Assembly (NCBI GenBank): GCA_024644875.1
Contig: JAHEGY010000001.1
Coordinates: 1-64,000, forward strand
Direction of reading: 5' to 3'
Origin: Cyclobacteriaceae bacterium
GTDB taxonomy: Bacteria; Bacteroidota; Bacteroidia; Cytophagales; Cyclobacteriaceae
Length of the DNA stretch: 64,000 nt
The notes under the pieces were generated by a model. It saw only the letters and a list, made by a program, of their open reading frames with translations, did no database searches and was not told where the DNA came from. How positions within the stretch are numbered: position 1 is the first letter of the stretch; each line of letters starts with the position of its first letter. Of this stretch, positions 9,771 to 18,432 are shown piece after piece. The translations under genes were made by a program, and so were the position numbers.

Positions 9771-11300
9771 TTAATAATTACCCTGGATCCATTTTTGCTT
9801 TTTGGCTGCATACCTCTGCTTCCTGATAAATCCAATAACCAGGATTAGAAGTATTGGCACAATCACATTCCCGTACTTGATCAGTGATTTCTCCGTATCG
9901 TCCAGCTGGTCGAGGGGCCTGTTGGTTATACCTTTTGTCCTGAGATCTATCAGCCCTGTATCGTCTGATAACCAGTCGATGGCATTCGTGGCTAGATTCA
10001 CATTATCTTCATTGACCTGCTGTTGTTGCTGGCCTTCTCCATTTAAGGCAAACTGCCCGTTGGGGATAAGCACAAGTTTTGAATTAGCCGTCCCGGAAAG
10101 TGGACCTTCCGCTGCTATGGCAATCACCTGCTGACCATCCCTGAAATCGTTCTCATTCCAATCCTTATTGATATCCACATATGCGGGTGGGCTTATCACG
10201 CCAGAGTTCTCTGAAGTAAATGCCAGGGGCTTAATATTTACAGCCGAATCCAGAGGGGTATAGGTAATGGAACTGATAAAAGGCAGGATCACGGATTCGA
10301 GTCCTTGTGAGGCGGGATGATCACTGAAGTTTGTAATGATGGGGAAATAAGGGAATTGGACCTGGGAATTGATCACGAAAGGCCCCTGTTGCTGTCTGAC
10401 ACTAACGGCCCCGCAATTGGCATCCACAACATAAAAATCGTTCATAGATATGCCTTTCCCGACCAGCCAGGATTTCAATCCGATGTCTGGTGCAGCCTGG
10501 AGGTATGCATTGCTCAGATCGCCCTGCAGATTACTGTATGCTATATAAACAGCCCCTCCGGTCGATAAATAATTGTCAATTTTCCGGATATGGTCTTCCG
10601 GGATAGTATCTTTTGGATCAATCATCGTCAGGGTTTTGTAGAATTTAGGTATTTCAGCCGTATCCGTTATGGTATAGGGTTCTATATCATACAGGATAGA
10701 CAATTGCTGGAGCAACTGGACAGATGCATTTAATGACGGTTCGCCGTGACCCTGAATAAAGGCTATTTTTGGTTTATCGATAAGTGAAAGTTTTTTAATG
10801 GCCGTAGTAAGGCTATATTCCATTCCGGAACCAGGCTGTATGACCGGCACAACCTCCTGCTTGTCTCCCATCTGCAGGATCACGCCCATATAGGCCCTCA
10901 TCTGCTTGACCTGGTCTCTTTCACGAACATTTACCATAATCGGGCTGATACCGGCCTGCTGTGCCTTCGTTTCATCTTCCTCACTTTTATTCGGATTGAT
11001 GAACTCATATACAATATTTCCATCAGACCGGTTTTCATACTCGATCAGGAGATCCACAAAATCCTTCCTGCTCTTGATTAATTGTGGAGGGAGGTCTTCC
11101 GAATAATAAGCCGTGATGGTGATCACGTCATTTAATTCTCCAAGCAGGTCCTTGGTCGCTTTACTGAGCGTATACTGTTTGTCAGAAGTAAAATCAAGTC
11201 TTAAAAACACCTGTTCAGAGATCAGGTTGACCACCACAATTATGGCCAGGAATATTAAAAGTTGCGTTATTACAGTTCTTCTCTTCATCTTTTCAATCAT
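9771..11300 (-). CDS. gldG: GldG-family ABC transporter auxiliary protein
   Basis: A 509-residue membrane protein. One TM helix lies near the N-terminus (LLIFLAIIVVVNLISEQVF) and one at the C-terminus (NVIVPILLILVIGFI). Between them is a large periplasmic ABC_transp_aux (IFT52/GldG-like) domain opening with the family signature RLDFTSDKQYTLSKATKDLL. In gliding flavobacteria GldG works with the ATPase GldA and permease GldF; the same trio exists in many non-gliding Bacteroidota, so motility cannot be concluded. The start is ATG at 11300, with a second ATG at 11288. The gene follows the permease by 8 bases. A polyglutamine tract (QQQQQ) occurs near residue 427. Confidence 0.85.
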   Translation of the reverse strand: MIEKMKRRTVITQLLIFLAIIVVVNLISEQVFLRLDFTSDKQYTLSKATKDLLGELNDVITITAYYSEDLPPQLIKSRKDFVDLLIEYENRSDGNIVYEFINPNKSEEDETKAQQAGISPIMVNVRERDQVKQMRAYMGVILQMGDKQEVVPVIQPGSGMEYSLTTAIKKLSLIDKPKIAFIQGHGEPSLNASVQLLQQLSILYDIEPYTITDTAEIPKFYKTLTMIDPKDTIPEDHIRKIDNYLSTGGAVYIAYSNLQGDLSNAYLQAAPDIGLKSWLVGKGISMNDFYVVDANCGAVSVRQQQGPFVINSQVQFPYFPIITNFSDHPASQGLESVILPFISSITYTPLDSAVNIKPLAFTSENSGVISPPAYVDINKDWNENDFRDGQQVIAIAAEGPLSGTANSKLVLIPNGQFALNGEGQQQQQVNEDNVNLATNAIDWLSDDTGLIDLRTKGITNRPLDQLDDTEKSLIKYGNVIVPILLILVIGFIRKQRYAAKKQKWIQGNY

Positions 11301-11308
11301 TTAAACCA

Positions 11309-12034
11309 TTAATGTTGCCAGTTCCTTTTTGAGAGCATGGTCTCTGACAATAACAAACCAGCAATTATGAAAGAAAAATAATATATGAGGTCCCTTGAAT
11401 CTATTACCCCCCTGGAAAGGGATTCATAATGGGTCCGGGAGCTCAGAAAATCAAATACACCACTGATGTTTCCGGTAAAGCTAGTGGCCATCACGTCAAA
11501 TAGGACCTGGAAAAAGATCCCTATGAATAAGGCCAGCAGGAAAGCTACGATCTGGTTGTTTGTCAGGCTGCTGGCAAATAAGCCTATGCTAATGTACATT
11601 GAACTCATCAGTATCAGGCCGAAATACCCTCCCAGGGTAGCCCCGTGATCGATATTGCCCAGTAAGGCCACGGTAATATAGTATGGAAATGTGCAAACCA
11701 GGGCAATGGCTACAAGGATCAGGTTGGCCAGGAATTTGCCAACTACGATCTCCCTGTCGCTTACTGCTTTGGTACTCAGTAGTTCAATAGTTCCCGATTT
11801 GTTCTCTTCAGCCAGTGACCTCATCGTGATGGCCGGGATAAAGAAAAATAATGTCCAGTATGATATCCCGAAAAACACCTGGAGGCTGGCCTGGTTAATC
11901 AAAAAGATAGAACTCCCGAACAGCCAGGTAAAAAAACCGCTCATTCCCAGGAACAGGATGATCATCACATAGGCTATCAGCGAATCGAAATACGAAGCAA
12001 GTTCTCTATTTGCTATAATCCATATTTTCTTCAT
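11309..12034 (-). CDS. gldF: ABC-2 type transporter permease, GldF-like
   Basis: A 241-residue integral membrane protein with about six TM segments and the ABC-2 permease cytoplasmic signature AITMRSLAEENKSGTIELL (about residues 69-87), followed by a conserved STKAVSDREIVVGKF segment. It is the membrane component for the ATPase encoded 12 bases upstream, and the GldG-like auxiliary protein follows. The length equals GldF of gliding Bacteroidota. The substrate is unknown. Confidence 0.87.
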   Translation of the reverse strand: MKKIWIIANRELASYFDSLIAYVMIILFLGMSGFFTWLFGSSIFLINQASLQVFFGISYWTLFFFIPAITMRSLAEENKSGTIELLSTKAVSDREIVVGKFLANLILVAIALVCTFPYYITVALLGNIDHGATLGGYFGLILMSSMYISIGLFASSLTNNQIVAFLLALFIGIFFQVLFDVMATSFTGNISGVFDFLSSRTHYESLSRGVIDSRDLIYYFSFIIAGLLLSETMLSKRNWQH

Positions 12035-12046
12035 TTCTCTTTCAAT

Positions 12047-12973
12047 TTAGTTGGTTACTTCACGGAATACATCTTCCAGTTTGGTTTCAATTCCTGTCAT
12101 TTCAAGCAGATACCATTTGTTCTTTACACACAGATCGAAGATATCCTTACGCGAAGACATCTCCGGTTTACTTTGTACAAGATAAAATCCGGTTCGAAAT
12201 TCTTCTTCATTTACTTTTTCAACCGAAGCAAGCCCAGTCAATGCTTTTTTGACCTTGGCTTTATCCCCCTCAATATTAACCGAAACCAGTTCCTGACCCT
12301 GGGCCTGTTGTCTTAAAGTATCTGAAGTGCCATCTGCAACGATCTTTCCTCTGTTGATGATCAGGATCCTGTCGCAGGTGGCCTCAACCTCGGAAAGAAT
12401 ATGGGAGCTCAGTATAACCGTCTTTTCTTTTCCAAGTTCCTTGATCAGGTTCCGGATCTCAACAATCTGGTTGGGATCAAGGCCCGAGGTAGGCTCATCC
12501 AGGATCAGGACTTCCGGATCATGGATCATGGCCTGAGCCAGTCCCACCCTTTGTCTGAAACCTTTGGAAAGTTCATTGATCTTTTTATGCCTTTCGAGAT
12601 TTAGTCCACACACATCGACCATTCCATGGACTCTTGAATTCACTTCTTCTTTAGGAACACCCTGAATATCTGCACAGAATTTCAGGTAGTCGATGATTGC
12701 CATATCTGTATACAGGGGATTATTTTCCGGGAGATATCCGATCCTCTTCTTGATCTCCTCCGGATGTTCCCCGGCCTGGAATCCTTCCACCGTTATGTTA
12801 CCGTCAGTGGGCGCCATATAGCAGGTAATCATTCTCATGGTAGTACTTTTACCAGCACCATTAGGGCCAAGGAAACCAACAACTTCACCAGGCTTTACAT
12901 CAAAAGATATGTCATCTACTGCCTTCTGGTCACCGTATTTCTTTGTTAGATTCTCAACTACTATTGAAGCCAT
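12047..12973 (-). CDS. gldA: ABC transporter ATP-binding protein, GldA-like
   Basis: A 308-residue nucleotide-binding subunit. All motifs are present: Walker A GPNGAGKST, signature LSKGFRQRVGLAQA, Walker B VLILDEPTSGLDP and the H-loop SSHIL. The C-terminal 80 residues form the extra regulatory domain found in GldA/CcmA-type ATPases. The start chosen is ATG at 12973 (MASIVVENLTKKYG); an in-frame TTG at 12997 would add eight unsupported residues. First gene of the operon ATPase, GldF, GldG, DUF4340. Just upstream, the perfect palindrome GCAAATTTGC (12994-13003) carries a one-mismatch version of the -7 box on the reverse strand. Confidence 0.9.
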   Translation of the reverse strand: MASIVVENLTKKYGDQKAVDDISFDVKPGEVVGFLGPNGAGKSTTMRMITCYMAPTDGNITVEGFQAGEHPEEIKKRIGYLPENNPLYTDMAIIDYLKFCADIQGVPKEEVNSRVHGMVDVCGLNLERHKKINELSKGFRQRVGLAQAMIHDPEVLILDEPTSGLDPNQIVEIRNLIKELGKEKTVILSSHILSEVEATCDRILIINRGKIVADGTSDTLRQQAQGQELVSVNIEGDKAKVKKALTGLASVEKVNEEEFRTGFYLVQSKPEMSSRKDIFDLCVKNKWYLLEMTGIETKLEDVFREVTN

Positions 12974-13108
12974 ATTATTATAATTTTCCGGTCGCAAATT
13001 TGCTTACTGATATGGAAAAAATCAACATTTTTTAAAAGGTTTTAACATTTTTTAAGAAAAAACAAACCGCATAAGGCAAATGTCGATCCTGACCTGGTAT
13101 TATTCAAT

Positions 13109-14590
13109 CTATGGTGTCGAAAATAAGTCTATATCCCATACCACAGGTAGAAAATATCTCATGGCAAAAACGATTATGATTACCGAGATAACATTCATCC
13201 AGAATCCGGTTCTTACCATATCAGATATCTTAATATATCCTGAACTGAATACAATAGCATTCGGAGGTGTGGCAACAGGTAACATAAAGGCACAACTGGC
13301 GGCCAGACAGGAGGAAATCATCAATCCATAGGGATGAAATCCCAGAGCTGCAGAAATGGAGGCCATAATGGGAAGCAAGATCGAAGCTGTGGCGACATTT
13401 GATGTGATCTCTGTCAGAAAATTTACGGTCGCTGTAACCACCAGTAGTATGACCAGATATTGGGTGCCGCTGATATATTGTATCTCTGTTCCTATCCAGG
13501 CAGCTAATCCTGTTTTACTGAATCCGGCTGCAATAGCCAATCCACCTCCAAACAGCAGCAGGATCCCCCAGGGCAATTTACGGGCAGTGGTCCAGTCAAG
13601 TATAGTATCATTACCTCTCGCTGGTATAATAAAAAGTACCAGCGCACCACTAATTGCTATGATGGTATCATCAATCGCAGGAATGAACCTGGCCAGCAGA
13701 AATGATCTTGTGATCCAGGCCAAAGCTGTTAGTCCAAATACCACAATAATCCTTTTTTCTTCTCGTTTGATTTCACCCAGTTTTTTAAGTTCATTATTTA
13801 TTGTATCTGATACATGAGAAAAACGCTGGAAAGCTGGTTTAAATGCGATCATAGTCAGGTATAACCAGCAGATAACTAATAAGATCATTGATAGCGGCAA
13901 AGCGAACTTCATCCATTCAGAGAAAGAAACCTCAGCATTATAGTATTCCTTGGCTACAGCCGAGAATATGGCATTAGTAGGGGTTCCTATCAAGGTGGCC
14001 ATACCTCCGATCGATGCGGCATAGGCTATACCAAGCATCAGGGCCAGACCAAATTTTCGTTCTTCCGATTTGGCCTTATCGCCTGCCTCAAGGGTAAAGA
14101 ATTCTCCAAACTGACGGGCAACTGCTAAAGCTATGGGTAGCATCATCATGGTCGTTGCCGTATTGGAGATCCACATCGAAAGCAAAGCTGTTGAGATCAT
14201 AAAGCCAAAGATGATGCTTCGAATATTGGTGCCCACAAGCTTAATGATAGTCAGGGCAATGCGTTTATGCAGGCTCCATTTCTCCATAGCCAGGGCAATC
14301 ATAAAGCCCCCCATGTAGAGAAAAACCATTTTATGACCATAAGAACTTGTCGTTTCAGCTATTGATAAGGCTCCTGTGAGCGGGAACAGCACAATGGGTA
14401 GCAGGGAAGTTGCCGGAATGGGTATTGCCTCGGTGATCCACCATGTGGCTATCCATAACGTACCGGCAAGTATTGCCACTCCTTCCTTTGATAAGCCTTC
14501 AGGATCAAGAAAAATGAAGATAATTATAAAAAGTAAAGGTCCCAGTATCAGACCTATTAGTTTTCGCCTATTGAAATCAGTGAATATCAT
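13109..14590 (-). CDS. SLC13/DASS family sodium:carboxylate symporter
   Basis: A 493-residue inner membrane transporter with about 11-12 hydrophobic segments. The first sodium/substrate motif SNT is at residues 142-144 (MWISNTATTMMMLP), and the second repeat carries SNV (EITSNVATASILLP). The TLIGTPTNAIF loop is also present. The family imports di- and tricarboxylates such as succinate or citrate with sodium, but some members carry sulfate. ATG at 14590 (MIFTDFNRRKLIG) is the start. The frame stays open for 78 codons further upstream, but that stretch is polar/aromatic with no family similarity that I recognise. The gene is divergent from the PfkB kinase and ends 135 bases before the start of gldA. 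Confidence 0.9.
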   Translation of the reverse strand: MIFTDFNRRKLIGLILGPLLFIIIFIFLDPEGLSKEGVAILAGTLWIATWWITEAIPIPATSLLPIVLFPLTGALSIAETTSSYGHKMVFLYMGGFMIALAMEKWSLHKRIALTIIKLVGTNIRSIIFGFMISTALLSMWISNTATTMMMLPIALAVARQFGEFFTLEAGDKAKSEERKFGLALMLGIAYAASIGGMATLIGTPTNAIFSAVAKEYYNAEVSFSEWMKFALPLSMILLVICWLYLTMIAFKPAFQRFSHVSDTINNELKKLGEIKREEKRIIVVFGLTALAWITRSFLLARFIPAIDDTIIAISGALVLFIIPARGNDTILDWTTARKLPWGILLLFGGGLAIAAGFSKTGLAAWIGTEIQYISGTQYLVILLVVTATVNFLTEITSNVATASILLPIMASISAALGFHPYGLMISSCLAASCAFMLPVATPPNAIVFSSGYIKISDMVRTGFWMNVISVIIIVFAMRYFLPVVWDIDLFSTP

Positions 14591-14905
14591 ATGAAAAAGG
14601 TTTCTCAAACAATCAAATTTTTTCCTGATTTGCAAATAATCAGCTATTTTAACCTTAATTTTCAGACATATTCCTATTGAGGTAATGTAAAAAAAGGATA
14701 TGCTTATAATCCGTTGTAAATTATAATTATAATAATCTATGAACAGGTAAACGGTCAACCTGGTCCGGAAGAATGCTGATTTAATATGCAGGCAAAATTG
14801 CCGGCACCTTCCTGCGGAAGTCAATTGGCACGGATCAGATTATTTCAGGTTTTCTGTCATAATTGACTGCGACCCTGATTTTGTTATACTTTTACGCTAT
14901 CTGGC
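14591..14905. other. Divergent intergenic region between DASS transporter and PfkB kinase
   Basis: This 315-base stretch separates two diverging genes and must hold the promoters of both. It is AT-rich in the middle (around 14710-14740). I see no tRNA, no strong hairpin and no exact TAnnTTTG box. Near the kinase, TACTTTTA at 14886-14893 is only a weak resemblance to a -7 element. Confidence 0.5.
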
Positions 14906-15922
14906 ATGAATGAAAGAAATGGAATAGCCGCTGCAGGCAATTGGATACTCGATATTACCAAGATTATCGATGTATATCCTAAACAGGACACCCTGGCCAA
15001 CATATCAACACAATCCTCCAACAATGGGGGAGCACCTTATAATGTTCTGAAAGATCTGGCCAGGCTCAAGGCCCCTTTTCCATTGCATGGTATCGGATTG
15101 GTTGGAAATGATGAAACCGGGAAGCAGATCAAAAAAGATTGCGAAGACCATTCAATAGATACCAGCCAGATTAGTTATTCTTCCCATGCAGGTACTTCTT
15201 ATACTGATGTAATGCTGGTCAGGGATACAGGGCGAAGGACTTTTTATCATTACCGTGGGGCCAATGCTCTTTTTGATTTACAACATATAGATCTGAGAAG
15301 TCTCTCGGCCAGGATTTTTCATCTGGGTTATCTTCTTCTTCTGGACAGCCTTGATGAGGTTAAAGATAGCGGGCGGACGAATGCATCCGTAATGCTGGAG
15401 GAGGCCAGGTCGCTTGGCTTCAAAACTACAGTTGATCTTGTGAGCGAGAACAGTAACCGTTTCAAGTCTATTATTATTCCTTCTCTTCCATATATCGATA
15501 TTTTGTTTTGTAATGAATATGAAGCCGGCAAACTCACTGACATCGATATTGACACGGAGAACCCAGACATTGATAAAATAAAAGAGCTAATAAGAAGGCT
15601 ACTGAATATGGGCGTTAAAGAATGGGTAATCCTACACTTTCCGACAGGTTGTGCAGCCGGAAATACGCGGGAGGAATTTTTTTACCAGGGAAGTGTTATG
15701 ATGCCGGAAGGCTCGATAATCGGAACGACCGGGGCCGGGGACGCTTTTGCTGCCGGCATATTATATGGCTACCATGAAAACTGGCCAATGGATAAATGCC
15801 TGGAACTGGGCGTAAGCACAGCGGCTATGTCACTAACCCAGGCGGGTTGTTCTGATGGTATCGGACCAAAAGCAGAATGCCTGGAAATGGGACAGCGGTA
15901 TGGATACCGGAAATTGAAATAA
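14906..15922 (+). CDS. PfkB-family carbohydrate kinase
   Basis: A 338-residue ribokinase-fold kinase. The substrate-binding N-terminus has NGGAPYNVLKDLARL at about residues 40-54, an NGG-A-N variant of the PfkB signature 1. The anion-hole and catalytic base signature GTTGAGDAFAAG is at about 275-286. Family members phosphorylate fructose, ribose, KDG, adenosine or fructose 1-phosphate; the substrate cannot be read from the sequence. The protein is soluble, with no signal. The gene is monocistronic or read together with the following locus: the YfhO-like gene starts 59 bases on. Start is ATG at 14906. Confidence 0.88.
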   Translation: MNERNGIAAAGNWILDITKIIDVYPKQDTLANISTQSSNNGGAPYNVLKDLARLKAPFPLHGIGLVGNDETGKQIKKDCEDHSIDTSQISYSSHAGTSYTDVMLVRDTGRRTFYHYRGANALFDLQHIDLRSLSARIFHLGYLLLLDSLDEVKDSGRTNASVMLEEARSLGFKTTVDLVSENSNRFKSIIIPSLPYIDILFCNEYEAGKLTDIDIDTENPDIDKIKELIRRLLNMGVKEWVILHFPTGCAAGNTREEFFYQGSVMMPEGSIIGTTGAGDAFAAGILYGYHENWPMDKCLELGVSTAAMSLTQAGCSDGIGPKAECLEMGQRYGYRKLK

Positions 15923-15952
15923 GAGGGTTCGTCCCCTTCCGTATTTTTTTAC

Positions 15953-15960
15953 TAACTTCG
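15953..15960 (+). promoter_or_regulatory. Possible -7 box for the glycan locus
   Basis: TAACTTCG differs from TAnnTTTG by one base and lies 21 bases before the ATG of the YfhO-like gene, the first gene of a long forward run. There is no clear -33 element. Weak support only. Confidence 0.3.
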
Positions 15961-15981
15961 TCGATATTCTAATTCTAGCAG

Positions 15982-18432
15982 ATGAAAAACATAAATTTCC
16001 AGAAAGATGTGCTACCTCACCTGGTAGCTGTGGTCATTTTTCTTGTGGTAGTAGTAATATTTTACCGGCCGGCTTTCTTCGAAGACAAAGCGCTTTCACA
16101 GCATGATATTTTAATGGCAAAAGGTCCCGCAAAAGCACTGGAAGACTTCAGGGAAGAAAATGACAGAGAGGGTCTCTGGGCTGCAAATATATTCAGTGGC
16201 ATGCCTGCCTACCTGGTAAATGTGAGCTGGAGCGGTGATCTGTTACGTTATGTATATCACCTGTCATATCTCGACCTGCCCAGCCCTGCGCGACTCACGT
16301 TCCCGGCCATGTTATCCTTTTACATTTTGTTGATCGCATTCGGGGTCAGACCATACCTTGCAATAGCCGGAGCGATTGCCTATGCCTTATCTTCATTTAA
16401 TATTATAAGTATAACCGCCGGCCATAATTTGAAAGTACTTGCCGTGGCCTATGCTCCACTCGTTATCGCTGGTGTGCACCTGGTCTTTAATAAAAAAAGA
16501 ATAGCTGGCTTAATACTTACCATTGTAGGATTATACCTTCAGATCAGGGTAAACCACCTTCAGATCACCTATTACCTCATGCTGATCTTATTATTCTATG
16601 GACTTTTTCAATTGTATAACGCTTATAAAACCAAAACACTTAGGTCATTTTTCCAATCCGCAGCACTACTTATGATCCCGCTTGTACTGGCTATCGGTGT
16701 GAATTTCGGGAAATTGTGGTCGGTATACAGTTACTCTAAGTACAGCATCAGAGGACCTTCTGAATTAAAGGTTGCAGGACAGGAAAAGGACAGTGGTTTG
16801 TCGAGGGATTATGCCTTTAATTATAGCAATGGTATCTTCGAACCACTCACCCTCATGATCCCTAATATCCTGGGTGGCCCAAGTATACAGGAACTAGACA
16901 GAAGTTCGAATACAGGAGAAGCATTAAGAAGAAATAATGTACCGGGCAACCAGGCATCGGAATTTTTGAAGAACGCCAGGACGTATTGGGGGAAACAACC
17001 ATTTACCGGTGGGCCCTTTTATGCTGGTGCCACAATCATTTTCCTTTTTATTCTGGGCATTGTTTTCACCAAAGGCCCTGTCAAACACTGGCTGATAACT
17101 ATAACAATAGTGGCGGTAGTTCTGAGCTGGGGCAAGAACTTTTCATCCTTTAATTATTTTATATTCGATTACTTCCCGGGCTATAATAAATTTCGATCCG
17201 TAACATTTATAATATCCATTGCCCTGATCAGTATTCCTTTACTGGGATTTATCGGACTGAATAAATTGATAGATGATTCGGAAAATCCAAAAACCCTAAA
17301 AAAGTTGTTCATGGCTCTGTCTGTAGCCGGTGGTTTTTGCATTCTGATGCTTTTAATGTCAGGATTGTTCAGCTATCATTCTCCTGTCGATGAACAATTG
17401 CCCGACTGGCTGGCAAACGCTTTACAGAAAGACCGGAAAGGATTACTTCTCAGTGATATATTTCGTTCGCTGGTCCTGATCTTGCTGCTTGGCACCTCCC
17501 TCTATTTTTATCTTAAGAAAAAACTCTTCCTGAGTGTGTTGATCCCCATTTTTATTCTATTAATCACATTCGATGTCTGGAATGTAAGCCGAAGATTCCT
17601 GGATACTGAGGACTTCGAAAGAAATCCCGTTAAAAATTATTTTTCACCCAATGAAGCTGATGCTGAAATACTGAAAGATGACAGCGATTACCGGGTATTA
17701 AATTTCAGAGATCCGTTTAATGATGGCAGAACCTCCTATTTCCATCAGTCCATAGGGGGATACCACGGGGCAAAACTGCTCAGGTACCAGGAGCTGATTG
17801 AAAAACCGCTGAGCAATGATATACAGAAAACAATCGGCAAAATACAGGATAGTTCTATGGATTTCGAGGATAGTCATGTTATTAATATGCTGAACACAAA
17901 GTATTTTCTTGCCGGAACAGCCAGCAATGCCGTGATCAGTAATATCCATAGCAATGGCAGCGCCTGGTTGGTCAATTCAGTTAAGCAGGTAAATTCCCCG
18001 GATGAGGAGTATAAACTGGTGGGTGAGATCAATACAAAAAAGGAAGCCGTGGTGGACATTTCCAAATTTAATATATCGTCAGAGATATATGACAGTGATG
18101 GTCAAATAGAACTTATATCGAAATTTCCTGACCGGATCAAGTATGAATGCAATAACGATGCCCTGTCATTTGCTGTTTTCTCAGAGATATATTATCCCGA
18201 CGGATGGAAAGCGACCATCAATGGAGCGGAAACGGATATTATAAGAGTCAATTATGTGTTGCGCGGTTTAGAAATACCTCCTGGCAGGAATGAAATTGAA
18301 TTTACCTTCCAGCCAAAAGAATATTTTATAGGCAATCTGATCATGAGATGGACTTCAATAGGTGCATACCTTGTTGTTCTGGGATTGATTGTATTGGGTT
18401 ATACCAGAAATAAAGGACGGTCTGAAGAATGA
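15982..18432 (+). CDS. YfhO-like multi-pass membrane protein
   Basis: An 816-residue protein with roughly a dozen TM helices, from an N-terminal helix (LVAVVIFLVVVVIFY) through the middle of the protein. A large extracytoplasmic region follows (about 560-790), with a final TM helix before the C-terminus. The overall build and the FSGMPAYLVN segment match the Bacteroidota members of the YfhO family, a GT-C-like fold. In Gram-positives YfhO adds sugars to lipoteichoic acid using a lipid-linked donor; in Bacteroidota the function is not established. It opens the glycan locus and overlaps the following glycosyltransferase gene by four bases (ATGA), indicating translational coupling. Confidence 0.78.
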   Translation: MKNINFQKDVLPHLVAVVIFLVVVVIFYRPAFFEDKALSQHDILMAKGPAKALEDFREENDREGLWAANIFSGMPAYLVNVSWSGDLLRYVYHLSYLDLPSPARLTFPAMLSFYILLIAFGVRPYLAIAGAIAYALSSFNIISITAGHNLKVLAVAYAPLVIAGVHLVFNKKRIAGLILTIVGLYLQIRVNHLQITYYLMLILLFYGLFQLYNAYKTKTLRSFFQSAALLMIPLVLAIGVNFGKLWSVYSYSKYSIRGPSELKVAGQEKDSGLSRDYAFNYSNGIFEPLTLMIPNILGGPSIQELDRSSNTGEALRRNNVPGNQASEFLKNARTYWGKQPFTGGPFYAGATIIFLFILGIVFTKGPVKHWLITITIVAVVLSWGKNFSSFNYFIFDYFPGYNKFRSVTFIISIALISIPLLGFIGLNKLIDDSENPKTLKKLFMALSVAGGFCILMLLMSGLFSYHSPVDEQLPDWLANALQKDRKGLLLSDIFRSLVLILLLGTSLYFYLKKKLFLSVLIPIFILLITFDVWNVSRRFLDTEDFERNPVKNYFSPNEADAEILKDDSDYRVLNFRDPFNDGRTSYFHQSIGGYHGAKLLRYQELIEKPLSNDIQKTIGKIQDSSMDFEDSHVINMLNTKYFLAGTASNAVISNIHSNGSAWLVNSVKQVNSPDEEYKLVGEINTKKEAVVDISKFNISSEIYDSDGQIELISKFPDRIKYECNNDALSFAVFSEIYYPDGWKATINGAETDIIRVNYVLRGLEIPPGRNEIEFTFQPKEYFIGNLIMRWTSIGAYLVVLGLIVLGYTRNKGRSEE

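Noticed and set aside
13020-13070. Repeated AACATTTTTTAA words upstream of the gldA-like gene
   Set aside because: Low-complexity A/T sequence with two copies only; no array with constant spacing, so neither CRISPR nor a clear operator set.
13356-13817. 153-codon forward frame over the DASS transporter gene
   Set aside because: Antisense to conserved TM segments of the transporter; the composition is that of a complement of hydrophobic codons.
14591-14824. N-terminal extension of the DASS transporter by 78 codons
   Set aside because: The family starts near MIFTDFNRR; the upstream translation has no family similarity and lies in a divergent promoter region.
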